DNA from: Mariprofundus sp. | Lineage (GTDB): Bacteria; Pseudomonadota; Zetaproteobacteria; Mariprofundales; Mariprofundaceae | DNA: 64,000 nt | Direction: 5' to 3' | Assembly (NCBI GenBank): GCA_021772835.1 | Contig: JAJFLE010000070.1 | Location: 1 to 64,000, forward strand | In this document: piece by piece, positions 32,354 to 41,338 of the stretch | Layout: each line of letters begins with the position of its first letter | How positions within the stretch are numbered: the first letter of the stretch is position 1 | Notes under the pieces: generated by a model | Told to the model about the DNA's origin: nothing | Seen by the model: only the letters and a program-made list of their open reading frames with translations | The model's database searches: none | Program-made: the position numbers and the translations under genes

Positions 32354-33451
32354 ATGCGCATCCTTCTCCTCTCCGCTTATGATGCCGCCAGCCACAGGCA
32401 GTGGCGGCAGGGCCTGGTCACCCATCTGCCCGACTATGAATGGACTGTATTGACATTGCCGGGCAGGTTTTTCTCCTGGCGCATCCGTGGCAATGCCCTC
32501 TCCTGGGCTGCCGAGCAGCAAGATATACTGCAACAGCCATTTGATCTGATTGTTGCCACGTCCATGGTCGACCTGGCAACCCTGAAAGGGCTGGTTGCCA
32601 ATCTTGCAGCGGTACCAGCGCTGCTCTATTTTCACGAAAATCAGTTCGCTTATCCCGAATCAGGTCATGCCCGTGGCAGCGTCGAAGCTCAAATGACTTC
32701 CATCTACAGTGCTATGGCAGCTGATCGCCTGCTGTTTAACTCGGCATACAACAGGCAGACGTTTTTGCAGGGTGCAAAAGCACTGCTGAAAAAGTTGCCT
32801 GATCACGCGCCACTTTCAGTGATCGAGGCCCTGGAGGGAAAAAGCACTGTGCTTGGTGTGCCCATTGATGAAACATGCCTTCTGCAAAAAGAAAACAAAG
32901 TCGATAAACCGATCAGACTGGTTTGGAATCACCGATGGGAATACGACAAAGGGCCGGAACGACTGTATCTTGTGTTAAAAGAGCTCGCGCGCTGCGGTTT
33001 GGATTATCATATTAATATTCTGGGCCAGCAGTTTCGTAAGCGGCCAGAGGTATTCGATAAAATTAAAGCCGAATTCGAGACCCAGATCACAACATGGGGG
33101 TATATCGAGAACAGGAATGATTACCTGCAAACCTTGCAGCAGTCCAACATCGTATTTTCAACCGCGCTGCATGATTTTCAGGGTTTGGCCATGCTTGAAG
33201 CCATGGCAACAGGGTGTATTCCTGTAGCACCGAAGCGGCTGGCCTATCCGGAATATATCCCTGAAATATTGCTGTGTGAATCATTTGAAAACGATGCTGA
33301 ACGGGATGCGTCAGCAATCGCATCAAGGATTTCACAGGTGGCCGCGCAATCAGAGCGCTACCTCGACAGCATGCCTGGTTTGACCGAACGCACATGGATA
33401 GCTATGGCTGATGGCTACAAAGCAGAACTGGAAGCTCTGATCATTCCATAA
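32354..33451 (+). CDS. Glycosyltransferase homologous to tRNA-queuosine alpha-mannosyltransferase (GTDC1/QTMAN)
   Basis: The ATG at 32354 gives MRILLLSAYDAASHRQWRQGL, the usual start of this family. It has a QTMAN-type N-terminal domain with LYFHENQFAYP and DRLLFNSAYNRQTFL, then a GT4-like C-terminal domain: RLVWNHRWEYDKGPE, WGYIENRNDYL, STALHDFQGLAMLEAMATGCIPVAPKRLAYPEYIP. The HENQ, WxHRWEYDK and AMLEA motifs are those of human GTDC1, which mannosylates queuosine in tRNA(Asp). The bacterial substrate is not known to me. It overlaps the convergent NnrU gene by 11 bases. Confidence 0.85.
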   Translation: MRILLLSAYDAASHRQWRQGLVTHLPDYEWTVLTLPGRFFSWRIRGNALSWAAEQQDILQQPFDLIVATSMVDLATLKGLVANLAAVPALLYFHENQFAYPESGHARGSVEAQMTSIYSAMAADRLLFNSAYNRQTFLQGAKALLKKLPDHAPLSVIEALEGKSTVLGVPIDETCLLQKENKVDKPIRLVWNHRWEYDKGPERLYLVLKELARCGLDYHINILGQQFRKRPEVFDKIKAEFETQITTWGYIENRNDYLQTLQQSNIVFSTALHDFQGLAMLEAMATGCIPVAPKRLAYPEYIPEILLCESFENDAERDASAIASRISQVAAQSERYLDSMPGLTERTWIAMADGYKAELEALIIP

Positions 33452-33998
33452 TCGGCACACCGGTGAAGGATGCGTGGAAGATCATCAGGCCTATATACAC
33501 CACGGCAGTAGCGACCAGAACGATACCGTCCGTTTTCAAGGCCAGATTTTTACCGCTTGGGCTTGCTCCGCGCCGATTAGCCGAGAACATGGCAAACAGC
33601 GAATAAATCAGGAATGAGCCGAAAAGCGTCACAGATGCCTGATCGCCATTTGCCAGCAGGTGTCCGGCGGACCAGGCGGAAATACCCCATAACATCGGAT
33701 GTGCTGTAATCATTCTGATGCTGGTTTTGACTGCCGATGAGATCAGGCAAAACAGCGAAACCAGCATGAAGGATGCAGTCACATGCCTGCCCCAGTATGG
33801 CGGCTCATATAGCGGGATAAATTCTGCCTTCCCCATACCGATGATAATTAATACAAGGCTGGCAAGTGAGCTTAAGGCAAACAACGCCTTAAAAGGTTTT
33901 TCACCCAGTTTCCTTTTTACTGTTGAATGCAGCGCTGTGGCACTTGGCAGCAGGTGAGCGCAGAAAAAAATAAGCAAACCCAGAAGTAGCGTATCCAT
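33441..33998 (-). CDS. NnrU-family membrane protein
   Basis: About 185 residues with five to six hydrophobic segments. Motifs HPMLWGISAWSAGHLLANGD and FGSFLIYSLFAM are typical of NnrU proteins, first linked to nitric-oxide metabolism in denitrifiers and later related to carotenoid isomerase/heme-membrane proteins. No denitrification gene is nearby, so the original role need not apply. The ATG at 33998 is favoured over 34007. It is divergent from the rhodanese lipoprotein. Confidence 0.85.
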   Translation of the reverse strand: MDTLLLGLLIFFCAHLLPSATALHSTVKRKLGEKPFKALFALSSLASLVLIIIGMGKAEFIPLYEPPYWGRHVTASFMLVSLFCLISSAVKTSIRMITAHPMLWGISAWSAGHLLANGDQASVTLFGSFLIYSLFAMFSANRRGASPSGKNLALKTDGIVLVATAVVYIGLMIFHASFTGVPIME

Positions 33999-34094
33999 TT
34001 GCCTCACCCCCGCATGCCATCATTACATCGCTTGAGACATGATAGACTGCATGTGTACTATAGTGGATATCGCCTGAGTAAAAAAGGAGTGCCG

Positions 34095-34496
34095 ATGCCT
34101 CGATCTGTCACACGTTCACTGTCCATGCTGCTGTTTAGTCTGTTATGCGCCTGCACCATGCTTGAAAGCAGTGCTGTAAAAGTAAGCCAGCAACAGCTGC
34201 TCGAGCGCATGGCGGCACATGAAGATATGCTGATTCTGGATGTGCGCACGCCTGGTGAGTACAGCGAAGGTTATATCGGCAATGCGCTTAATATTGATCA
34301 TCGTGATATTGATGCGCGGTTAGCTGAAATTGCCGCATTTAAAAACAAGCCTGTCATCGTTTACTGCTATTCCGGCATGCGCGCAGGCGTGGTTGAGGCG
34401 AAGCTGATCGAACATGGGTTTGACCAGGTTCAGCATCTGGAGGGCGACTGGTCAGCCTGGAAGGATGCAGGGCTGGCGGCAACGATACCGGAATAA
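34095..34496 (+). CDS. Rhodanese-domain lipoprotein
   Basis: The ATG at 34095 follows AAAGGAG. A signal peptide ends LLCACT, giving a probable lipid-modified Cys near 20 although the residue at -2 is Cys rather than the usual small residue. The rest is a single rhodanese domain (DVRTPGEYSEGYIGNALNID) with the active cysteine in YCYSGMRAG. Exported single-domain rhodaneses transfer sulfane sulfur in the periplasm. The next gene is 91 bases downstream and may or may not be linked. Confidence 0.88.
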   Translation: MPRSVTRSLSMLLFSLLCACTMLESSAVKVSQQQLLERMAAHEDMLILDVRTPGEYSEGYIGNALNIDHRDIDARLAEIAAFKNKPVIVYCYSGMRAGVVEAKLIEHGFDQVQHLEGDWSAWKDAGLAATIPE

Positions 34497-34587
34497 CCCT
34501 TATTGTTTTATACTCTTTCGATTTGTTTTGGATTATAGTTTATCCCCTTGTTGGTATACGAACATTTCTGAATGTGAGAGTGACTTT

Positions 34588-36237
34588 ATGAGCTCGAGAA
34601 AATACATGACAGGTAACCTTGACCTGACCAAACATGATGCGGGAACAGGTGCGCACCGCTCGCGCAAGCCCGTGTACATGGATTTTCTACCACCGTGTAA
34701 CCACGCCTGCCCTGCCGGCGAAGATATTCAGGCATGGCTGGCGCTGGCTCAAAATGGTGAATATGAAGCTGCATGGCAAAAACTATTGGAGAACAATCCG
34801 TTCCCGGCGATTCACGGTCGTGTTTGTTATCATCCGTGTGAAACCTCATGCAATCGAGCCTACACAGACCAGGAAGTCAGCATTCATGCCGTTGAACGTT
34901 TTCTCGGTGACCTGGCCATGGAAAAGGGCTGGAAACCTGAGTTTGATGCACCTGCAGGCGGTAAACGTGTACTGATAGTCGGCGCAGGGCCTTCTGGTCT
35001 CTCTGCTGCCTATCACCTGATTCGGCTTGGTCATGACGTAGAGATTCGCGAGGCAGGTCCATTTGCCGGCGGCATGATTCATTTCGGTATTCCTGCCTAT
35101 CGCATGCCACGCAAAGAACTCAATCAGGAGATCCAGCGTGTGGTGGATATGGGGGCCAGAATTGTTCTCGATTGTCGCGTCGATGATATCGAACAAGCCA
35201 AAGCTGAAGGCGGCTTCGATGCCGTATTCGTTGCAGTAGGTGCTCACCTGAGTAAAAACATCGACATCCCCAGCCGTGATGCACGCAAGATGCTCGATGC
35301 GGTCAGTTTTCTCAAAAGTGTAGAGAACGGAGAAGACCTGAAGCTGGGGCGCAGGGTTGCGATCTACGGTGGCGGTAACACTGCTATGGATGCAGCGCGT
35401 ACGGCCAAACGTCTTGGCGCCGAAGAGGCAGTCATTATCTATCGCCGCGACCGTGCCAGTATGCCTGCGCATGACTTTGAAGCCGATGAAGCGATTGAAG
35501 AGGGTGTAAAAATCAACTGGCTGCGCACGATCAAGGAGATCGACTGCACCACGATGACTGTTGAAGTCATGGAACTTGATGAAAACGGTAGACCTCAACC
35601 CACAGGCAGAACTGAAACATTGGAAACTGATGCGTTGATCATGGCAGTCGGCCAGGAAACGGATACCGGCTTCCTCAAGCAGGTAGAAGGCATTGAATTC
35701 AACTGGGATGGCACGGTCATCGTTGGCCCGAACATGATGACGGGCGCTGAAGGTGTGTTCGCTGGTGGAGACATGGTGCCATCAGAGCGTTCGGTCACCA
35801 TCGCAACAGGCCATGGCAAAAAAGCCGCCCGTTACATCGATGCATGGTTGCGCGGTGAGAGCTACAAACCTGCAGCCAAACATCCGATTGTTGAGCACGA
35901 TAAGTTGCAACTCTGGTACAGCACTGAAGCACCAAAAAAAGCACAGGGTGAGCTCTCTCCGGAAGCGCGTCTGGGTGGTTTCGATGAGATTCTGCAGGGC
36001 TACAGTGAAAAGGAAGCGCTGTTTGAGGCTAAACGCTGTCTCTCATGCGGCAACTGCTTCGAGTGCGATGGCTGTTACGGCTCCTGCCCGGAAGATGCAA
36101 TCATCAAGTTGGGCAAGGGTAAACGATATTTGTACGACTATGATAAATGCACTGGCTGTGCAGCTTGTTTCGAGCAGTGCCCGTGCCACGCTATTGAAAT
36201 GGTGGATGAAAATACTGACAGCGCAGTTCAGGAATAA
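34588..36237 (+). CDS. NAD(P)H-dependent Fe-S flavoprotein, GltB-small-subunit type with C-terminal 4Fe-4S domain
   Basis: The ATG at 34588 is chosen because the upstream 58 codons lie in the rhodanese gene in another frame. Domains: an N-terminal Fer4_20 cluster region (CNHACPAGEDIQAWL, CYHPCETSCNRA); an FAD site (VLIVGAGPSGLSAAYHL); an NAD(P) site (VAIYGGGNTAMDAARTAKRLGA); a GGDMVPSERSVTIATGHGKKAA motif; and a C-terminal ferredoxin part with CLSCGNCFECDGCYGSCPEDAI and CTGCAACFEQCPCHAI. It resembles the small subunit of glutamate synthase and ferredoxin:NAD(P) oxidoreductases. It starts a run with PFOR and SthA, so its likely partner is ferredoxin. Confidence 0.85.
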   Translation: MSSRKYMTGNLDLTKHDAGTGAHRSRKPVYMDFLPPCNHACPAGEDIQAWLALAQNGEYEAAWQKLLENNPFPAIHGRVCYHPCETSCNRAYTDQEVSIHAVERFLGDLAMEKGWKPEFDAPAGGKRVLIVGAGPSGLSAAYHLIRLGHDVEIREAGPFAGGMIHFGIPAYRMPRKELNQEIQRVVDMGARIVLDCRVDDIEQAKAEGGFDAVFVAVGAHLSKNIDIPSRDARKMLDAVSFLKSVENGEDLKLGRRVAIYGGGNTAMDAARTAKRLGAEEAVIIYRRDRASMPAHDFEADEAIEEGVKINWLRTIKEIDCTTMTVEVMELDENGRPQPTGRTETLETDALIMAVGQETDTGFLKQVEGIEFNWDGTVIVGPNMMTGAEGVFAGGDMVPSERSVTIATGHGKKAARYIDAWLRGESYKPAAKHPIVEHDKLQLWYSTEAPKKAQGELSPEARLGGFDEILQGYSEKEALFEAKRCLSCGNCFECDGCYGSCPEDAIIKLGKGKRYLYDYDKCTGCAACFEQCPCHAIEMVDENTDSAVQE

Positions 36238-36264
36238 TGGGATATCAAGAAGGGACCGGCTACC

Positions 36265-39200
36265 ATGACTGATAATAATAAAGCCAAACAGGTTACATGT
36301 GACGGCGGCACCGGTGTTGCTCATATCGCCTATCGAGTCAGTGAAATTTGCTCGATCTATCCCATTACACCATCCTCAGATATGGCTGAACTGTGTGATG
36401 AGTGGTCAGCACAGGGTAAAGAGAATATCTGGGGGCAGGTTCCCGATGTGATGGAGATGCAATCCGAAGGTGGTGCTGCCGGTACTGCGCACGGAGCGTT
36501 GCAGACTGGCGCACTGACGACGACGTTTACCGCATCGCAGGGTCTGCTCCTGATGATCCCGAACATGTACAAAATTGCCGGTGAATTGACCTCAACTGTG
36601 TTCCATGTGGCAGCTCGCTCTCTGGCGACTCAGGCGCTCTCTATCTTTGGCGATCATCAGGATGTGATGGCTGCCCGTACGACGGGTTTTGCTATGCTCT
36701 CTTCCGCATCCGTACAGGAGGCCCATGACTCAGCCCTGATTGCTCACGCAGTGACATTGAAAGCGCGCGTGCCGTTTATGAACTTCTTTGACGGGTTCCG
36801 CACTTCGCATGAAATCAACAAGATCAGTCTGATCTCCGATGATCAGATCAAAGCGATGATCGACGATGAGCTGGTTTATGCCCATCGTCGCCGCGCATTG
36901 AATCCGGACAATCCTTTTATTCGTGGTACTGCACAGAACCCGGATGTCTACTTTCAGGGTCGTGAGTCCGCCAACCCATTCTACAATGCACTGCCCGGTC
37001 TTGTGCAGGAGACCATGGATCAACTGGCAGAGCTAACCGGTCGCCAGTATCACCTGTTTGATTATTCCGGTGCAGAAGATGCAGAGCATGTCATTGTCAT
37101 CATGGGCTCCGGCGCGCAGACCGTGGAAGAAACAGCCAGGGTGCTCAACGGGTTGGGTACAAACGGGGGCGCCAAACTGGGTGTGATTACCGTGCGTTTG
37201 TTCCGTCCCTTCAGCCGTGAGCACCTGCTGGCAGCCCTGCCGGTCACCGTGAAGAGCATTGCAGTACTCGATCGCACCAAGGAGCCGGGTGCGCGCGGTG
37301 AACCTCTGTATCAGGATGTCATGGCCTCATTGGCTGAGTCAGTCATGATCGGTGATATGGCAACACTGCCGCGCGTCATTGGCGGTCGTTACGGCCTGTC
37401 CTCAAAAGAGTTTACTCCGGCCATGGTGAAAGCCGTCTACGACGAATTGCTCAAGGCCAATCCGAAGAACAATTTCACCGTTGGTATTCATGATGATGTG
37501 ACTTTCACCAGCCTGGATGTTGATCGCAGCTTTATTATCGAACCGAACAATGTCACCCGTGCACTGTTCTACGGTCTGGGTTCCGATGGAACCGTTTCAG
37601 CCAACAAAAACAGTATCAAGATTATAGGTGAAAACACGCCGCTGCATTGTCAGGGCTATTTTGTATACGACTCCAAAAAAGCCGGCTCGCAGACTGTATC
37701 CCACCTGCGCTTCGGGCCTGATCCGATCCGTGCCCCTTATCTGGTGGATTCAGCCAACTTCATCGCCTGTCACAAAGCCAGCTTCATCACGCAGGTGGGG
37801 ATGCTGAATAAAGCGGCACAGAATGCTGTGTTCCTGTTGAATAGTCCGACTCCGGCTGATCAGGTATGGAATGATCTGCCTCAACATGTGCAGCAGGAAA
37901 TTATTGATAAAAACGTCGCTTTTTATGTGATTGATGCATCAACCGTAGCCCGCAACGCAGGTATGGGACGCCGCATCAACACCATCATGCAGACCTGTTT
38001 CTTCGCTCTTTCCGGTGTCTTGCCACGCGATGAGGCTATCGCACAGATCAAAAAAGCCATTAAGAAGACCTATGCCAGGAAAGGCATGGATGTGATTGAA
38101 CAGAATTTCAAGGCGGTGGATGCCGCCCTTGATCATCTCTACAAGGTTGAGGTATCGAGCACTGTAACCAGTCACCACGATATGGATCTGATGGTTCCTC
38201 TGCGCGCACCGCAATTTGTTCAGGATGTGACTGCACCTATGCTGGCAGGCAAGGGTGATGATCTGCCTGTTTCCATGATACCTGTCGATGGCACTTATCC
38301 ATCGGGTACAGCGCAGTGGGAGAAACGTAACATTTCTGACTTTGTGCCTAAATGGGAACCCGATCTCTGCATTCAGTGCGGCAACTGCTCCTTTGTCTGC
38401 CCGCACAGTGTGATTCGGGCCAAATTCTATCATGAAGATCATCTGGACAATGCACCGGAAGGTTTCCCATCGGCAGCCGTCTCAGCTCGCGGTTTCCCGG
38501 AAACACGATACACGCTGGAAATTTATCAGGAGGATTGTACTGGCTGTGAAATGTGCGTGAATGCATGTCCAGCATTCGATCCGGATGATGAAAGCAAAAG
38601 CCGCAAAGCCATTAATATGACTGACAAAGCTCCGATTCTGCAACAGGGCCGCAAGGATGTGGCGTTCTTCGAAACCCTGCCTGTGAATGATCGAGGTACG
38701 ATTGATTATTCATCCGTACGTGGCACCCAGTTCCTTGAGCCACTGTTTGAATTTTCAGGTGCTTGTTCCGGTTGTGGTGAAACACCCTATGTGCGTCTGT
38801 TAACCCAGCTGTTCGGCCCGCGCCTGCTGGTAGCCAACGCAACAGGCTGTTCCTCCATTTATGGCGGTAATCTTCCGGCGACACCGTGGACCGTGAACAA
38901 GGATGGCAGAGGACCTGCTTGGTCCAACTCGCTGTTTGAGGACAATGCTGAATTCGGACTGGGCATGCGCATTGCCGCTGACCATCACACGCATATGGCC
39001 AAGCAGGCACTGGATAAGATGCGCCACCATTTCGATGATTATTTCGTGGATGAAATCCTGCATGCTGATCAAAGTATCGGTTCCGGCGTCACCCAGCAGC
39101 GTGAGCGCGTTGAGAAATTGAAGCTGGTGCTTGAAGGTATGGATACGCCACAAGCCAATAATCTGCTTACCGTGGTCAGTCATCTTGTTCGCCGCAGCGT

Positions 39201-39861
39201 CTGGCTGGTAGGTGGTGACGGCTGGGCTTACGATATCGGCTCTTCGGGGCTCGATCATGCGCTGGCAAGCGGACGCAATATCAACGTATTGGTGCTTGAT
39301 ACAGAGGTCTACTCCAACACCGGCGGTCAGGCTTCCAAATCGACGCCAATTGGTGCTGTAGCGAAGTTTGCATCTGCAGGCAAACCCGTAGGCAAGAAGG
39401 ATCTGGCACTGCAGGCGATCTCCTACGGCAATGTTTATGTGGCTCGAGTCGCCATGGGTGCCAATCCGCAACAGACCCTTTTGGCTATGCGCGAAGCTGA
39501 GGATTACCCGGGCCCATCCATCATCCTTGCTTACAGCCACTGCATTGCTCACGGTATCGACATGAGCAAAGGGCTGCATCAACAGGATATGGCAGTGCAA
39601 TCGGGCTACTGGCCATTGATCCGTTACAACCCGATGCTGCGTCAGGCGGGCAAGAGGCCGTTTGTGCTCGACTCACCTACACCGAGCATCAAGGTAAGGG
39701 ATTATGCCTATACCGAGATGCGCTACAAACTGTTGCAGAAGAGTCACCCGGAAGAAGCCGAGCGACTGATGCAGCTGGCGCAGGAGTCCGCCGATCTCCG
39801 TTGGGCTACATATGAACATATGGCCCAACAAGATCCATCTGAATTCCAGCCGATGAAATAA
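36265..39861 (+). CDS. nifJ: Pyruvate:ferredoxin (flavodoxin) oxidoreductase, homodimeric type
   Basis: At 1198 residues this is the full single-chain PFOR. It carries the alpha-like N-terminal domain (YPITPSSDMAE), two ferredoxin clusters (CIQCGNCSFVCPHSVI and CTGCEMCVNACPAF) and the TPP-binding C-terminal domain (ACSGCGETPYVRLLTQLFG, NATGCSSIYGG, and GGDGWAYDIGSSGLDHALASG). It interconverts pyruvate plus CoA and acetyl-CoA plus CO2 with ferredoxin as electron carrier. The gene name is given for homology and does not imply nitrogen fixation. It follows the Fe-S flavoprotein by 27 bases and precedes sthA by 13. The window also has a PDH complex. Confidence 0.96.
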   Translation: MTDNNKAKQVTCDGGTGVAHIAYRVSEICSIYPITPSSDMAELCDEWSAQGKENIWGQVPDVMEMQSEGGAAGTAHGALQTGALTTTFTASQGLLLMIPNMYKIAGELTSTVFHVAARSLATQALSIFGDHQDVMAARTTGFAMLSSASVQEAHDSALIAHAVTLKARVPFMNFFDGFRTSHEINKISLISDDQIKAMIDDELVYAHRRRALNPDNPFIRGTAQNPDVYFQGRESANPFYNALPGLVQETMDQLAELTGRQYHLFDYSGAEDAEHVIVIMGSGAQTVEETARVLNGLGTNGGAKLGVITVRLFRPFSREHLLAALPVTVKSIAVLDRTKEPGARGEPLYQDVMASLAESVMIGDMATLPRVIGGRYGLSSKEFTPAMVKAVYDELLKANPKNNFTVGIHDDVTFTSLDVDRSFIIEPNNVTRALFYGLGSDGTVSANKNSIKIIGENTPLHCQGYFVYDSKKAGSQTVSHLRFGPDPIRAPYLVDSANFIACHKASFITQVGMLNKAAQNAVFLLNSPTPADQVWNDLPQHVQQEIIDKNVAFYVIDASTVARNAGMGRRINTIMQTCFFALSGVLPRDEAIAQIKKAIKKTYARKGMDVIEQNFKAVDAALDHLYKVEVSSTVTSHHDMDLMVPLRAPQFVQDVTAPMLAGKGDDLPVSMIPVDGTYPSGTAQWEKRNISDFVPKWEPDLCIQCGNCSFVCPHSVIRAKFYHEDHLDNAPEGFPSAAVSARGFPETRYTLEIYQEDCTGCEMCVNACPAFDPDDESKSRKAINMTDKAPILQQGRKDVAFFETLPVNDRGTIDYSSVRGTQFLEPLFEFSGACSGCGETPYVRLLTQLFGPRLLVANATGCSSIYGGNLPATPWTVNKDGRGPAWSNSLFEDNAEFGLGMRIAADHHTHMAKQALDKMRHHFDDYFVDEILHADQSIGSGVTQQRERVEKLKLVLEGMDTPQANNLLTVVSHLVRRSVWLVGGDGWAYDIGSSGLDHALASGRNINVLVLDTEVYSNTGGQASKSTPIGAVAKFASAGKPVGKKDLALQAISYGNVYVARVAMGANPQQTLLAMREAEDYPGPSIILAYSHCIAHGIDMSKGLHQQDMAVQSGYWPLIRYNPMLRQAGKRPFVLDSPTPSIKVRDYAYTEMRYKLLQKSHPEEAERLMQLAQESADLRWATYEHMAQQDPSEFQPMK

Positions 39862-39874
39862 GGGTGAACAGGTT

Positions 39875-41251
39875 ATGGTGATGGATTACGATATCCTGAT
39901 CGTGGGTTCCGGGCCTGCGGGGCAGCATGCCGCCTGGCAGGCGACCCGCATGGGTAAAAAGGCTGCGATTATTGAGCGTAAAGCAAGCATTGGCGGGGCT
40001 GGTCTGCAAACCGGCACGATTCCCAGCAAAGCACTGCGTGAGGCGGCCTATCTGGCCTCAAGAAGCGGAGAACTGGGTATGCGTGAAAGCCATGCCGGTG
40101 CGCGCCACGGTGTGCTTTCTGCAGCGGTTCGACGTAAAGATATGGTGGTTACTCAGCAGGAGTCGGTGATTGTGAAACGCTTGCTGAAATCGGGTGTAAC
40201 ACTGATTCCGGGTGAAGCATCCTTTGTCGATGAGCATACGCTGGTAGTGGTTGATGCGAATGGCATGTCAAGAAACCTCTCCGCTGATGTTATTCTGCTG
40301 GCGACAGGTTCAAGGCCACGACGTCCATCCGATATTCCATTCGATAAACAGACTGTGCTCGATTCCACGTCAATCCTGAGGCTGAAACGGCTTCCGAAAA
40401 GTATGCTGGTCATCGGTGGCGGGGTCATTGCATGTGAATTCGTCTCCATTTATGCAGCTCTCGGAGTGGACGTCAGCGTGGTTGATTCGCACGAGCAACT
40501 GCTTGCTTATCTCAGTGAAGATGTGGTCAGTGTGCTGGCCGAATCCTTTGAAAACATGGGTGTGCAATTGCATATGAAAGAGCGTGTGGTTGCCATTCGC
40601 AAAGAAGAGAATCGCACCCTGACCCTGTTGGAGTCAGGAAAAAAATTGTATAGCGATGTGGTTTTGTATGCGCTTGGGCGTGAACCCAATGCACAAAGCC
40701 TGAATACCGCCCAAGTCGGCTTTGAGATGGATCATGGCTGGATTGAAGTGAATGAACATTTCCAGACCAGCGTGCCGCACATCTATGCCGTTGGGGATTT
40801 GATTGGCAGACCTGCCCTGGCTTCAACGGGTATGGAGCAGGGGCGCATAGCGGTGTTGCATGCATTTGGAGAGACCGGCCAGACTATGCCAGGGAACCTG
40901 CCTATGGCGATTTACGCCATTCCGGAAATCTCCTGGGTGGGCAAAACCGAGAAGGAAGCCCGGCGAGATAACATTGATTATGTGGTTGGCCGCGGCTTTT
41001 ACAAAGAGACGGCCCGTGGCCAGATCATCGGTGATGCCAATGGTCTGGTGAAGTTGATCGTTGATGTGAAGTCTCACCGTCTGATTGGCGCGCACATTGT
41101 CGGAGAACATGCCAGTGAACTGATTCATACAGGCCAGTTACTCATGCACTTTAATGGCACCGTGCACGATCTGGTCGCCAATGTGTTTAATTATCCTACG
41201 TTGGCTGAGTGTTATAAGCTGGCCGCACTGGATTGCCTGCACAAGCTGTAA
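39875..41251 (+). CDS. sthA: Soluble pyridine nucleotide transhydrogenase (SthA-like)
   Basis: The 458-residue flavoprotein has the FAD motif ILIVGSGPAGQHAAWQA and the SthA signature GLQTGTIPSKALREA, where the redox disulfide of lipoamide dehydrogenases is absent. A second nucleotide site is in MLVIGGGVIACEF, and the dimerisation domain ends HIVGEHASELIHTGQLLMHF. SthA balances NADPH and NADH. As third gene after the Fe-S flavoprotein and PFOR, it suggests the operon links ferredoxin, NADH and NADPH pools. Confidence 0.9.
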   Translation: MVMDYDILIVGSGPAGQHAAWQATRMGKKAAIIERKASIGGAGLQTGTIPSKALREAAYLASRSGELGMRESHAGARHGVLSAAVRRKDMVVTQQESVIVKRLLKSGVTLIPGEASFVDEHTLVVVDANGMSRNLSADVILLATGSRPRRPSDIPFDKQTVLDSTSILRLKRLPKSMLVIGGGVIACEFVSIYAALGVDVSVVDSHEQLLAYLSEDVVSVLAESFENMGVQLHMKERVVAIRKEENRTLTLLESGKKLYSDVVLYALGREPNAQSLNTAQVGFEMDHGWIEVNEHFQTSVPHIYAVGDLIGRPALASTGMEQGRIAVLHAFGETGQTMPGNLPMAIYAIPEISWVGKTEKEARRDNIDYVVGRGFYKETARGQIIGDANGLVKLIVDVKSHRLIGAHIVGEHASELIHTGQLLMHFNGTVHDLVANVFNYPTLAECYKLAALDCLHKL

Positions 41252-41290
41252 TGGCTAACAGGGGTAGTTTTTGCACGTCTTCCTGTAAAA

Positions 41291-41301
41291 GGGGGGGGGG
41301 G
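41291..41301 (+). repeat. Homopolymeric tract of 11 G upstream of the rubrerythrin-like gene
   Basis: An uninterrupted run of 11 G lies 37 bases before the ATG at 41339, with a run of seven A shortly after (41308-41314). Long G runs mutate by slippage and are a classic substrate for phase variation. With 10 or 13 G the ATG at 41251 would read into the rubrerythrin frame; with 11 it ends at a TGA near 41340. Which effect, if any, is real is unknown. Confidence 0.7.
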
Positions 41302-41338
41302 CTGCGCAAAAAAATATTCGGTGTATCATGGGTCTACT

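Noticed and set aside
34846-35598. Long minus-strand ORF of 250 codons inside the Fe-S flavoprotein gene
   Set aside because: The opposite strand has complete, strongly conserved protein motifs; the reverse frame is open only because of codon bias.
36265-39861. Nitrogen fixation locus suggested by the nifJ name
   Set aside because: No nif structural or assembly genes are nearby; the protein is best read as general pyruvate:ferredoxin oxidoreductase.
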